Origin: an uncultured Bacteroidia bacterium | GTDB taxonomy: Bacteria > Bacteroidota > Bacteroidia > Bacteroidales > F082 | DNA: 64,000 nt | Assembly: GCA_902774365.1 (NCBI GenBank) | Contig: CACYHX010000007.1 | Coordinates: forward strand, 1-64,000 | Reading direction: 5' to 3' | Shown here: piece by piece, positions 7,953 to 20,218 of the stretch | Layout of the letters: each line of letters starts with the position of its first letter | Position numbering within the stretch: the stretch's first letter is position 1 | The notes under the pieces: generated by a model | Told to the model about the DNA's origin: nothing | Databases searched by the model: none | Seen by the model: the letters and a program-made list of their open reading frames with translations, nothing else | Position numbers and translations under genes: made by a program

Positions 7953-8834
7953 ATGAATATATTAGTCACAGGCTGCAAAGGCCAACTGGGAACAGAGCTA
8001 CAGAAAATCGCCATTAGCGACACATTGCATCATTGGTATTTCACCGATGTCGACACGCTTGACATCTGCAACAAGGATGCCGTGGAAGAATGCTTCACCC
8101 ATAACCAGATAGACGTGTGCATCAACTGCGCGGCCTACACTGCCGTCGACAAGGCTGAGGACGAACCCGAGCTGGCCATGCTCGTCAACGCCTTTGCGCC
8201 TAAAGTGCTGGCTGATGCCTGTTTTAAACACCAAGCGTTGCTTATACACATATCAACAGACTATGTCTTCGGCGGCGATGCCAACGAGCCATACAAGACG
8301 GATGACACCATCAACCCACAGTCGGTCTACGGCAGCACCAAGGCCGAAGGCGAACGTCTCATCCGAGAAAGCGGCTGCAACTACATGATTGTGCGCACGG
8401 CATGGCTCTACTCCTCAGTGGGCAAGAACTTCGTGAAGACCATGCTCATGCTGGGCGACACGAAAGACGAAATCAACGTGGTAGCCGACCAAAGAGGCTG
8501 TCCCACTTGGGCGCACGACTTGGCCGTGGCTCTGGTGGCATTGCTCAACAAAAACGGCAAGAACGAAGTCCACGAGACCTTCCACTTCACCAACGAAGGA
8601 CAAATCACCTGGCACGACTTCGCCACCGCCATCATGGAAATTGGCGGGAAGACATGTAAGGTTAACCCTATAACGACAGACCAATACCCCACCAAGGCGA
8701 AAAGACCAGCCTTTAGCGTGCTGGATCTAAACAAGATCAAGGAATACGCAGGAATTGAGATACCGGATTGGAGGGAGAGTTTGGTCAAATGTATTGAGGA
8801 ATTAAACTCTAGATTGCTTCGTTCCTCGCAATGA
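7953..8834 (+). CDS. rmlD: dTDP-4-dehydrorhamnose reductase
   Basis: A 293-residue short-chain dehydrogenase. The Rossmann motif VTGCKGQLGTEL lies at residues 5-16 and the catalytic Tyr126-x3-Lys130 in VYGSTK. Thr/Ser residues come just before it (HISTDYVFGG), and RTAWLYS and RGCPTW are typical of RmlD. It catalyses the last step of dTDP-L-rhamnose synthesis. The other rml genes are not in the window. I start it at ATG 7953, not at the TTG six bases upstream. Its last nine residues and stop codon are encoded by a half copy of a dispersed intergenic element (8813-8836). Confidence 0.92.
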   Translation: MNILVTGCKGQLGTELQKIAISDTLHHWYFTDVDTLDICNKDAVEECFTHNQIDVCINCAAYTAVDKAEDEPELAMLVNAFAPKVLADACFKHQALLIHISTDYVFGGDANEPYKTDDTINPQSVYGSTKAEGERLIRESGCNYMIVRTAWLYSSVGKNFVKTMLMLGDTKDEINVVADQRGCPTWAHDLAVALVALLNKNGKNEVHETFHFTNEGQITWHDFATAIMEIGGKTCKVNPITTDQYPTKAKRPAFSVLDLNKIKEYAGIEIPDWRESLVKCIEELNSRLLRSSQ

Positions 8835-8836
8835 CG
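8813..8836. repeat. Half copy of the TCATTGCG-ended palindromic element
   Basis: It matches the right half of the element at 31815-31889 (ATTGCTTCGTnCCTCGCA followed by rTGACG). It overlaps the 3' end of rmlD and provides its stop codon. Confidence 0.6.
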
Positions 8837-8876
8837 CGAAGCGACGCAAAGCCCCGTAGGGGCGACAGGACATTAA

Positions 8877-8941
8877 GCAGGTGACGTGAGTCCCTGCCAG
8901 CGTGCGAGAGCCGCTGCACAGCAGGTGACGTGAGTCCCTGC
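8877..8941. repeat. Two direct copies of a 21-bp repeat
   Basis: Identical 21-mers at 8877-8897 and 8921-8941, reading GCAGGTGACGTGAGTCCCTG plus C. They are 44 bases apart start to start and lie between rmlD and the phosphohexomutase gene. I see no dyad or tRNA fold. Confidence 0.7.
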
Positions 8942-8977
8942 ATCAACAGAACAACAAACATATAAACATACAACAAT

Positions 8978-10729
8978 ATGGACCCTAAAATCATCGAAAG
9001 AGCAAAATCGTGGCTCACAGAGCAATACGATGAAGAAACGAGAAAGAGCGTGCAAAACATGCTCGACAACGACCCGAACGAACTCACCGAGAGTTTCTAC
9101 CGCAACCTCGAGTTCGGCACTGGCGGACTGCGCGGCATCATGGGTGCCGGCACCAACCGCATGAACATCTACACCGTGGCCATGGCCACCATGAACATCT
9201 ACACCGTGGCCATGGCCACCCAAGGCTTCGCCAACTACATCAAGAAGATGCACCCTGGCAAAAAAGACTTCAGCATCGCCATCTCGTATGACGGTCGCAA
9301 CAACAGCCCCGCCTTCGCCAACGTCACTGCTGATGTGATGTCGGCCAACGGCATCAAGGTCTACATCTTCGACTGCCTCCGCCCCACCCCAGAGCTTTCG
9401 TTCGCCGTGCGCGAGATGAAATGCGATGCCGGCGTGATGGTGACCGCCTCGCACAACCCCAAGGAATACAACGGCTACAAGGCCTATTGGAACGACGGTG
9501 GCCAGCTGGTCAGCCCGCACGACAAGAACGTCATCGCCGAGGTGGAGAAAATCACCGACCCGTCGATGGTCAACTTCAAGCGCAACCCTGAGCTCATCAC
9601 CGTCCTTGACGAGAAGTTCGACGACATCTATTTAGATAAGGTGTACGGCCTCTCCCTCTCGCTCGACCTCATCAAGAAGCACAAGGATATGCGCATTGTC
9701 TACACGCCCATTCACGGCACGGGTCGCAGACTGGTGCCAGAGATCCTAAAGCGCAAGGGCTTTGAGAACGTCTACTGCGTCGAGGAGCAGATGGTCGTCG
9801 ACGGCAACTTCCCCACCGTGAAGTCACCCAACCCCGAGGAGCCTGCCGCCATGGCCTTGGCCGTGAAGAAAGCCCAGGAGGTGAATGCCGACCTCGTCAT
9901 GGCCACCGACCCTGACGCCGACCGCGTGGGCATCGCCATAAAAGACGACAAGGGCGAGTTCATCCTGCTCAACGGCAACCAAACTGGTAGCCTCTTCGTC
10001 TACTACCTGTTGACCCGCTGGAATGAGCTGGGCAAACTCACGGGCAAGGAGTTCATTGTGAAGACCATCGTCACCACCGAACTGATATTCGAGATGGCGA
10101 AGAAATACAACGTGGACCGCTATGATGTGCTGACAGGCTTCAAATACATCGCGGACAAGATCCTGGAACTCGAAGGCAAGAAACAATTCATCGGCGGCGG
10201 CGAAGAGAGCTATGGCTACCTGGCTGGCGACTTCGTTCGCGACAAGGACGCCGTCATCGCCACGAGCATGATCGCCGAGGCCGCTGCTTGGGCAGCAGAA
10301 CAAGGCAAGACGCTCTACCAGCTGCTCATGGATATCTATAAGGAGTTCGGCCTCTACAAAGAGAAACTCGTCTCGCTGACCAAGAAAGGCATCAGTGGCA
10401 CCGAGGAAATCAAGGCTTTGATGGCCAAGTTCCGCACCACCCCGCCCACCGTCATCGCTGGCGAGAAGGTCGTCGAGACCCGCGACTACAAACTGCAGGA
10501 AGCCAAAGACCTGACCACCGGCAAAGTCACTGCCATCACCCTTCCCAAGAGCGACGTGTTGCAGTTCTTCACCGAAAGCGGATCGAAGATCACCATCCGT
10601 CCTTCGGGCACCGAGCCTAAGATCAAGTTCTACTTCAGCATGAAGGGAGACACGACAAGCGGTCTCGAAGCCGCCATGAAGGCCCTTGACGCCAAGCTCG
10701 AGCAAGCCGCCAAGGAGCTGACTGAATGA
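8978..10729 (+). CDS. Phospho-sugar mutase (phosphoglucomutase/phosphomannomutase family)
   Basis: A 583-residue alpha-D-phosphohexomutase of the large PGM2-like type. Signatures in order: FGTGGLRGIMG near residues 46-56, the phosphoserine loop TASHNP with Ser158, the metal loop ATDPDADRVGI, the sugar loop GGGEESYGY, and the phosphate-binding RPSGTEPKIKFY near the end. It interconverts hexose-1- and hexose-6-phosphates, feeding glycogen, cell-wall and nucleotide-sugar synthesis. Residues 62-71 (MNIYTVAMAT) are repeated exactly at 72-81 by a 30-bp tandem duplication. The duplication stays in frame but inserts ten residues in a conserved N-terminal helix, which might impair folding. Confidence 0.93.
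   Translation: MDPKIIERAKSWLTEQYDEETRKSVQNMLDNDPNELTESFYRNLEFGTGGLRGIMGAGTNRMNIYTVAMATMNIYTVAMATQGFANYIKKMHPGKKDFSIAISYDGRNNSPAFANVTADVMSANGIKVYIFDCLRPTPELSFAVREMKCDAGVMVTASHNPKEYNGYKAYWNDGGQLVSPHDKNVIAEVEKITDPSMVNFKRNPELITVLDEKFDDIYLDKVYGLSLSLDLIKKHKDMRIVYTPIHGTGRRLVPEILKRKGFENVYCVEEQMVVDGNFPTVKSPNPEEPAAMALAVKKAQEVNADLVMATDPDADRVGIAIKDDKGEFILLNGNQTGSLFVYYLLTRWNELGKLTGKEFIVKTIVTTELIFEMAKKYNVDRYDVLTGFKYIADKILELEGKKQFIGGGEESYGYLAGDFVRDKDAVIATSMIAEAAAWAAEQGKTLYQLLMDIYKEFGLYKEKLVSLTKKGISGTEEIKALMAKFRTTPPTVIAGEKVVETRDYKLQEAKDLTTGKVTAITLPKSDVLQFFTESGSKITIRPSGTEPKIKFYFSMKGDTTSGLEAAMKALDAKLEQAAKELTE
9161..9220 (+). repeat. Perfect 30-bp in-frame tandem duplication inside the phosphohexomutase gene
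   Basis: Bases 9161-9190 and 9191-9220 are identical, each encoding MNIYTVAMAT. Identity at every wobble position shows a recent event or an assembly artefact. Confidence 0.95.
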
Positions 10730-10750
10730 CGAATAGCTCAGCAAGGAAAG

Positions 10751-10778
10751 AGCGGAAAAATATTTTTCCGCTTTTTTC
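10751..10778 (+). terminator. Terminator of the phosphohexomutase gene
   Basis: A palindrome with arms AGCGGAAAAAT and ATTTTTCCGCT is followed by a run of T. Confidence 0.75.
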
Positions 10779-10800
10779 TTGCTCGTATTGAAAAAATGTC

Positions 10801-10808
10801 TACTTTTG
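10801..10808 (+). promoter_or_regulatory. -7 promoter box of the tRNA(CAT) gene
   Basis: TACTTTTG, 13 bases upstream of the mature tRNA 5' end. Confidence 0.6.
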
Positions 10809-10821
10809 CACCCCGAATGAT

Positions 10822-10895
10822 GGCGGGATAGCTCAGCAGGTTAGAGCGTCGGATTCATAACCCGGAGGTCTCGAGTTCAATTCTCGATCCCGCTA
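10822..10895 (+). tRNA. tRNA with CAT anticodon (elongator Met; Ile2 not excluded)
   Basis: A 74-base cloverleaf. The acceptor GGCGGGA pairs with TCCCGCT (one G-U), the D arm is GCTC/GAGC, the anticodon loop is TTCATAA, and the T arm TCGAG/CTCGA encloses TTCAATT. The anticodon stem has an A-C pair next to the loop. The CCA end is not encoded. An initiator tRNA normally has three G-C pairs at the anticodon stem and a mismatch at 1-72, so this is not the initiator. A TilS-modified tRNA-Ile2 cannot be told apart by eye. Confidence 0.9.
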
Positions 10896-10984
10896 CTAAA
10901 TGAGAGCAAGGCCATATCGGTCTTGTTCTTTTTTTAGGACCATGTCTGTGAAACAACAAAAATGTTGCAATAACTGAAGCACTT

Positions 10985-11554
10985 ATGAAAAGAATCTCCT
11001 ATATCATCATGTTGCTGTTGGGCGCAAGTCTGTTTGTAGCTTGTGGAGGACCTAAAACCGCTGAAACAGAGCCCCTTGACATGGAGCCAACCACCACTGT
11101 CGACACCCTTGAAACGCCACAAGAGCCTGTGCAACAAATGCCGCAACATGTCGACAACTACCACGGCATCGTACCCGCCTCTGTCGACACGATGCTCATG
11201 GTGATCGACCGTCAAGGGGAAGTGTTGGGCCGCTGGATCAGCACCAATGCCAGCACCTATACCGTTGATGTACAAGACGCTGTGGAAATACCAAAGATCG
11301 GCAACAAAGTCGTCACTTTCCGCGCCAAAGACGGCAAAGGCGTTCTTTATACCACCCGCAAACACGTCAACATACGGCAGCAACCCAACTTGGAGTCAAC
11401 AGTGATTGGACAGATTTCTTATGACCCCGACTACGTTCCCGAGACTTATCCTTGCTTGGGAAAGACTGACGAATGGTATAAAATCAAGGTAAACGACAAG
11501 ATAGGCTACGTCCGCCACGACCTTGTGGAATGGGACGGCATGGACACCTTCTAA
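10985..11554 (+). CDS. SH3-like domain lipoprotein
   Basis: A 189-residue lipoprotein: lipobox LFVAC with Cys20, then a Thr/Glu/Pro-rich linker to about residue 60. From about residue 120 there is a bacterial SH3-like domain (VNIRQQPNLESTVIGQI, then DEWYKIKVNDKIGYVRHDLV). Such domains usually bind cell-wall peptides. The partner or role is unknown. Its stop codon overlaps the stop of the convergent transporter gene by 3 bases. Confidence 0.75.
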   Translation: MKRISYIIMLLLGASLFVACGGPKTAETEPLDMEPTTTVDTLETPQEPVQQMPQHVDNYHGIVPASVDTMLMVIDRQGEVLGRWISTNASTYTVDVQDAVEIPKIGNKVVTFRAKDGKGVLYTTRKHVNIRQQPNLESTVIGQISYDPDYVPETYPCLGKTDEWYKIKVNDKIGYVRHDLVEWDGMDTF

Positions 11555-12900
11555 GCCCAAAGCAGCAGTCCGCTGCAGATAATCAATCCCGTTACGAACA
11601 AATCGATGATGCAGAAGCCCATGATGTCTTTTGCATTGAGTTTCGCTATGGCCAAGGCCGGCAAAGCCCAGAAAGGCTGAATCAGGTTGGTCCAGGCATC
11701 GCCCCATGAGATGGCCATGCCCGTCAAGCCAGGCGCCACGCCCAAGGCCGCACCAGCCGAAAACATGATCGGCGCTTGGATGGCCCAGTGACCTCCTCCC
11801 GACGGCACGAACATATTCAGGATAGCCGCACAGAAGAAGGTAAACAAAGGATATGTCTTTGGCGTTGAGATAGATACGCAAGCATTGCTCACCACCTCGC
11901 CCAAGCAGATACCCGACTCTCCAACGCCCGTGATGATACCCATGATACCCGCATAGAATGGGAACTGAAGCAGAATGCCTGCAGCGCCGCCCACTGACTT
12001 TCCGAAAGCCCTGACGTAGGCCAAAGGCGTGCCGTGCAAGATGACACCCAAGAACAGGAACAGCATGATGACCGATCCGAGGTCGAAAGTGCCGCCTTTG
12101 AAAAACAAGTGAATGACCAGATATGAGAGGCCCAGCAGGGCGATGATCCAAGACAAGACACGGCTGTTCTCCAATTTCTCGGCTGGCGTCGTGGCTTGAG
12201 GTGCCACTTTAGCTTCTTCCTCGAACAACAACGCAGGCTCGATGGTCACCACATGCTCTCCCTTGGGATGCATCAGCGCGTTGACCAATACAATGGCTGC
12301 GATGACCACCGCCACCATGATGAGGTTTTGCGGAGCCAAGATGGTCTGTGAAATCGGGATAGGATCGACTAACGCGCCTTGCGTGACTTTCTCCAGATTT
12401 GAAGTCGACGTGGCCATCGTCAACGGTATGGAACCCGAGAGGCCGGCATGCCACACCACGAAGCCGCTATAAGCCGAGGCGATGAGCAGACGATAGTCCA
12501 CACCGCGTAGCTTCTTGGCGATCTCCTTGGCGAAGATGACGCCCACGATGAGGCCGAAGCCCCAGTTGAGCCAGCAAGCCAAGGCCGAGATACCTGTCAC
12601 CAAAGCGATGGCTCCAGCAGGCGTCTTGGGCAGACTCGCCAAGGCACTGATGCCTTTCTTGATGGAAGGCGCCGCCGCCAACGCCGAGCCCGTCACCAAC
12701 ACCAAGGCCATCTGCATGGCAAAGGCCAGCAACGACCATACGCCGTTGCCCCAGTGTTCGATGACCTCGACAGGCGTCTGCTTGCACACCGGCATGGCGA
12801 TAATGAAGGCCACCATGGTCAGCACCACGGCGAAAATAAAAGGTTCGGGCAGGTATTTCTGGACGAGTTTTACGCAAAAACGGATGATCTTCTGAAACAT
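11551..12900 (-). CDS. Short-chain fatty acid transporter (AtoE family)
   Basis: A 449-residue membrane protein with about 11-12 hydrophobic segments. The N-terminus (KYLPEPFIFAVVLTMVAFII), the GVWSLLAFAMQMALVLVTG segment and the NMFVPSGGGHWAIQAPIM motif are characteristic of the AtoE/TIGR00366 family, which imports short-chain fatty acids such as acetoacetate or butyrate. No acetoacetate or butyrate degradation genes lie nearby, so the true substrate is open. It starts 5 bases after truA ends, so the two are likely one operon. Confidence 0.85.
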   Translation of the reverse strand: MFQKIIRFCVKLVQKYLPEPFIFAVVLTMVAFIIAMPVCKQTPVEVIEHWGNGVWSLLAFAMQMALVLVTGSALAAAPSIKKGISALASLPKTPAGAIALVTGISALACWLNWGFGLIVGVIFAKEIAKKLRGVDYRLLIASAYSGFVVWHAGLSGSIPLTMATSTSNLEKVTQGALVDPIPISQTILAPQNLIMVAVVIAAIVLVNALMHPKGEHVVTIEPALLFEEEAKVAPQATTPAEKLENSRVLSWIIALLGLSYLVIHLFFKGGTFDLGSVIMLFLFLGVILHGTPLAYVRAFGKSVGGAAGILLQFPFYAGIMGIITGVGESGICLGEVVSNACVSISTPKTYPLFTFFCAAILNMFVPSGGGHWAIQAPIMFSAGAALGVAPGLTGMAISWGDAWTNLIQPFWALPALAIAKLNAKDIMGFCIIDLFVTGLIICSGLLLWA

Positions 12901-12905
12901 AACTA

Positions 12906-13643
12906 TTAAAACTTATACTCTATTTCTTCTAAAAACAACGCATGGGCGGGCACGGAGGTACCGGCTTCGCAACGGTCCTTGCGCTCGATGACAGCACGGA
13001 ACTCCTCAATGGTCATGCGCCCCTTCCCTATCTCCAGCAAGGTGCCGACGGTGGCCCTTACCATATTGCGCAAGAAGCGGTCGGCCTTGATGCGAAACAC
13101 CAACAAGCCATCCTGTTCAAACCAACGCGCCTCCATAATCTTACAGTTATTGGTCTTTACCTGGGTATGCACCTTTGAGAAACTCGTAAAGTCCTCATAT
13201 TCAAAGAGGATGTCGGCGGCTTCCTGCATCTTTGCAACATCCAAGTCACCATAAAGAAAATAGGCGTCGTTGATGTGAAAGGGATTCTTGGTGCGGGTGA
13301 TGTAATAATGGTAGGTGCGCGAAACGGCGTCAAAACGGGCATGCAAATCTGATGCGACCTCCCAGATGCGATAGATGACTATATCATCGGGCAGGAAGGC
13401 ATTCATCTGATGGGCCAGGACATCGGGGTCATTGATGGCTTGTTCCACGTCGAAATGTGCATAATAGTTGCGGGCGTGGACGCCTGTGTCGGTACGACCG
13501 CAGCCTGTGATGACCACCGTTTGTCCCAACTTGAGGCTCAAACACTGCTCCACCGTGGCCTGCACACTCTCGGAGTGCGGCTGTATCTGGTAACCGTGAT
13601 AACGGCTGCCGTTATAGGCCATGTGGATGAAATATCGTGGCAT
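12906..13643 (-). CDS. truA: tRNA pseudouridine(38-40) synthase
   Basis: A 245-residue TruA enzyme. The catalytic Asp52 sits in CGRTDTGVHARNYYAHFD, with the FLRNMVRATVGTLLEIGKG motif near the C-terminus. It isomerises uridines 38-40 of the anticodon arm in many tRNAs. It leads a probable two-gene operon with the AtoE-type transporter and shares a very tight divergent promoter with aat. Confidence 0.96.
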   Translation of the reverse strand: MPRYFIHMAYNGSRYHGYQIQPHSESVQATVEQCLSLKLGQTVVITGCGRTDTGVHARNYYAHFDVEQAINDPDVLAHQMNAFLPDDIVIYRIWEVASDLHARFDAVSRTYHYYITRTKNPFHINDAYFLYGDLDVAKMQEAADILFEYEDFTSFSKVHTQVKTNNCKIMEARWFEQDGLLVFRIKADRFLRNMVRATVGTLLEIGKGRMTIEEFRAVIERKDRCEAGTSVPAHALFLEEIEYKF

Positions 13644-13660
13644 CGTTCCATTTTGTGCCG

Positions 13661-13678
13661 CAAAAATACTTAATTTTG
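13661..13678. promoter_or_regulatory. Back-to-back divergent promoters of truA and aat
   Basis: The minus-strand -7 box TATTTTTG (13661-13668) and the plus-strand -7 box TAATTTTG (13671-13678) are only 2 bases apart. Each gene start lies about 18 bases beyond its box. Confidence 0.7.
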
Positions 13679-13696
13679 CGCTTCATTTGTAAGGCC

Positions 13697-14479
13697 ATGA
13701 ACATTTTGTACCAACTCAACGACGACGATTGTTTCTTCCCGCCTGCCGACCGCGCCAACAAGGACGGCTTGCTGGCCTTTGGTGGCGACCTCTCGCCACG
13801 GCGTCTCGTGGTGGCCTACGCCAACGGCATCTTCCCTTGGTACAGCGAAGACGAACCTTTGCTTTGGTGGTCGCTTGACCCCCGATTGATCATCCGCCCA
13901 GGCGAGATGAAAGTCAGCAAGTCGCTGAAGCACACCTTGCGAAAAGGAAAGTTTGAAGTCAGGATCGACACCAACTTCCGCGAGGTGATGCTGCATTGCG
14001 CCGCCACACCCCGCAAGGACCAGGACGGCACATGGATTCAAGACGAGATGGTGGATGCCTATTGCGAGCTGCATGACATGGGCATCGCACATTCCTTCGA
14101 GAGTTATTTGGACGGCGAGCTGGTCGGAGGGCTGTATGGCATCGCCATCGGCAAGGTGTTCTTTGGCGAATCAATGTTCCACACCGTCACCGACGCCTCC
14201 AAAGTGGCGTTTTATCATTTGCACCAGTTCCTTCAAGAACACGGCTTCAAACTCATTGACTGCCAACAAGAAACAAGGCATTTGATGAGTTTGGGGGCAT
14301 ATTCCATACCTCGCAAAGCATTCCTTGAAGAGCTCAAGACAATGACACAAGAAGCCTCTTGGATTGGCAACTGGGGGACAGGGAAATGCGAGGAGTTGTA
14401 TCTCGACATCCACCAGCCCGAAAAGTTGCAGTTCAGGGCCTACAATATGGACGAAGACGCCTCCTTATCCGATGATTGA
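13697..14479 (+). CDS. aat: Leucyl/phenylalanyl-tRNA--protein transferase
   Basis: A 260-residue enzyme, longer than the enterobacterial form by a C-terminal extension of about 40 residues. Conserved elements are FPPADRANKDGLLAFGGDLS, GIFPWYSEDEPLLWWSLDPR, GELVGGLYGIAIGKVFFGES and LIDCQQETRHLMSLGA. It adds Leu or Phe to N-terminal Arg or Lys of proteins, marking them for ClpS/ClpAP degradation (N-degron pathway). The start is ATG 13697; upstream in-frame codons fall within the promoter. Confidence 0.95.
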   Translation: MNILYQLNDDDCFFPPADRANKDGLLAFGGDLSPRRLVVAYANGIFPWYSEDEPLLWWSLDPRLIIRPGEMKVSKSLKHTLRKGKFEVRIDTNFREVMLHCAATPRKDQDGTWIQDEMVDAYCELHDMGIAHSFESYLDGELVGGLYGIAIGKVFFGESMFHTVTDASKVAFYHLHQFLQEHGFKLIDCQQETRHLMSLGAYSIPRKAFLEELKTMTQEASWIGNWGTGKCEELYLDIHQPEKLQFRAYNMDEDASLSDD

Positions 14480-14530
14480 CAGGGGTTTAACCCACAGTCT
14501 CTCGTTTTTCGACTTTTTTCCTTGATAATT

Positions 14531-14553
14531 GGCAAAAATTGGCTAATTTTGCC
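14531..14553. promoter_or_regulatory. arcA promoter with an overlapping imperfect palindrome
   Basis: The -7 box TAATTTTG is at 14544-14551. Arms GGCAAAA (14531-14537) and TTTTGCC (14547-14553) form a dyad around it, which could be an operator. The operator reading is inference. Confidence 0.4.
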
Positions 14554-14611
14554 CCGATATTTGGGGCATGACTCCCCGTCGTGCTCATATTGTTTCATCA
14601 AAATCATCTTT

Positions 14612-15859
14612 ATGGATTCCCGACGAATCAACGTTAGTGTAAACTCAGAAATTGGCAAACTCCAACATGTTCTGATTCATACCCCAGGCCCGGAACTGGA
14701 AAAGATAACTCCCGAAAACGCACATTTTTACCTGTTCAGCGACATCCTCAACATGCAAGTCGCACAAAAAGAATACGGTTATTTCAAAAAAGTTTTGCAA
14801 AAGGCGACTCAGGTCCACGAAATCGGCGACCTCTTGACGGACATCTTGACGTCCGACAACATCAAGTTCAGCCTCGTCGACAGGGTCTGCAAGGCCGAAA
14901 ACAAAGGCTTCTTGGCAGAATACCTGAAGTCGTTGCCGGCTGAAGAGCTCTCTTGCAAGCTCATTGAAGGCCTCTTCCTCGACGACGTCACCTATATCAA
15001 TAACGAGAAGGCCGCTCTGACTCCGGTGCCCAACCTCTTCTTCATGCGCGACGCTTCGTTCACCATGTTCGACAACATCATGATCAGCAACATGGCCACG
15101 ACGGTGCGCGCCCGAGAGTGCATGATCCTCGATGCCATCTACAACCTCCATCCCATGTTTGAGACCAAAGTCATCAACCCAGTGATGAGCTATGAGACCC
15201 ATGGCATCGGCACTGTGGAAGGCGGCGACGTGGAAATCATCCGCGACGACGTGGTCATCTGCGGTTTGGGCGCACGTACCAACATGCACGGCGTGGAAGC
15301 CCTGGTAGAACATCTGAAGACCAAACCCGGCGTGAAGCACCTCATCTTCCAAGAGCTGCCCCTCACCCCCGACTCCTTCATCCACCTCGACATGGTGTTC
15401 ACCATGCTGGATGTCGACAAGTGCATGGTCTACAAGCCAGTCATCATGAACAGCGCCTTCAAGACCTTCCACATCACCATCGACGGACAAAAGGCAGTAG
15501 GAGTCGAAGCACCCGACCTGCTGAGTGCCCTCAAAGACGTCGGCCTCGACCTCGAGCCTGTGTACTGCGGCAATGGCGACGACACCTTCGCCGCCCGTGA
15601 GCAATGGCACAGCGGCTGCAACTTCTTCTGTGTGGCCCCAGGACAATTCCTCGGTTACGGCCGCAACCAACGCACGCTGCAAGCCTTGAACAACGCTGGC
15701 TTCAACGTGGTGACAGCCGCCGACGTGGTCAACAACAGATGGGACCTCGGTAACGGCAAGAAATGCATCGTAGCCTTCGAAGGCAACGAGCTGTCACGCG
15801 GTGGCGGTGGCGCCCGCTGCATGACGATGCCAGTACAGCGAATGGCTGTGGAATGGTAA
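14612..15859 (+). CDS. arcA: Arginine deiminase
   Basis: A 415-residue enzyme of the guanidino-group-modifying family. Conserved stretches are LFFMRDASFTMF, EGGDVEIIRDDVVICGLGAR, FIHLDMVFTML and the C-terminal GGGARCMTMPVQR with the catalytic Cys403. It converts arginine to citrulline and ammonia, the first step of fermentative arginine use and acid resistance. No carbamoyltransferase, carbamate kinase or antiporter gene is beside it, so it stands alone. I place the start at ATG 14612; upstream in-frame codons overlap the promoter. Confidence 0.93.
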   Translation: MDSRRINVSVNSEIGKLQHVLIHTPGPELEKITPENAHFYLFSDILNMQVAQKEYGYFKKVLQKATQVHEIGDLLTDILTSDNIKFSLVDRVCKAENKGFLAEYLKSLPAEELSCKLIEGLFLDDVTYINNEKAALTPVPNLFFMRDASFTMFDNIMISNMATTVRARECMILDAIYNLHPMFETKVINPVMSYETHGIGTVEGGDVEIIRDDVVICGLGARTNMHGVEALVEHLKTKPGVKHLIFQELPLTPDSFIHLDMVFTMLDVDKCMVYKPVIMNSAFKTFHITIDGQKAVGVEAPDLLSALKDVGLDLEPVYCGNGDDTFAAREQWHSGCNFFCVAPGQFLGYGRNQRTLQALNNAGFNVVTAADVVNNRWDLGNGKKCIVAFEGNELSRGGGGARCMTMPVQRMAVEW

Positions 15860-15865
15860 GAAACG

Positions 15866-15894
15866 AAAAAGGCGCTCGGTTGAGCGCCTTTTTT

Positions 15895-15897
<3 letters not shown>
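15866..15897. terminator. Bidirectional terminator between arcA and the beta-galactosidase gene
   Basis: Stem AAAAAGGCGCTC / GAGCGCCTTTTT with flanking A and T runs. Its end overlaps the stop codon of the convergent gene. Confidence 0.85.
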
Positions 15898-19824
<3,927 letters not shown>

Positions 19825-20217
19825 TCAATCCTGCATCATTTTTTCCCTGTCGGCGTCAGGAATCCGCTCCGATTTATTCGTCTCTCGATTGAAATACACT
19901 ACAACGGCATGGCACAAAGTCTTGACTTCGCCCGTCTCGGCATCTTTGAGGCATTGCTCCATCTTAAAGCTGGAATTGCCTATCTCGAGGACGCGACTTT
20001 CACAAACAATGGGGTCGTGGAACAACACGGGATGGCGGAAGTCCAAGTCCACATGGACGAGGACATATTTAAAGGTAAGCCAGTCGATTTTGGCTTGGAA
20101 GACATGCTCAAAATAGCGGCTTCGACCCATGTCGAAGTAGTTGCATTGCGCCCCGTTGTTGACGTGGTTATACGGGTCGAGGTCGCTCATGCGGATTTGG
20201 ATGGGACAAGAAAACAT
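19825..20217 (-). CDS. Acyl-CoA thioesterase, hotdog fold (4HBT)
   Basis: A 130-residue 4-hydroxybenzoyl-CoA-thioesterase-like protein. RMSDLDPYNHVNNG holds the catalytic Asp14 and the conserved HVNN turn. I use ATG 20217: the frame runs 11 codons further upstream, but that part is translated from an AT-rich spacer repeat (20219-20252) and is not family-like. It hydrolyses acyl-CoA thioesters; the substrate is unknown. It lies 12 bases upstream of the beta-galactosidase start, so the two may be cotranscribed. Confidence 0.85.
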   Translation of the reverse strand: MFSCPIQIRMSDLDPYNHVNNGAQCNYFDMGRSRYFEHVFQAKIDWLTFKYVLVHVDLDFRHPVLFHDPIVCESRVLEIGNSSFKMEQCLKDAETGEVKTLCHAVVVYFNRETNKSERIPDADREKMMQD

Positions 20218-20218
20218 T

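Noticed and set aside
10822-10895. Initiator tRNA-Met.
   Set aside because: It lacks the three consecutive G-C pairs next to the anticodon loop and the unpaired 1-72 position expected of an initiator.
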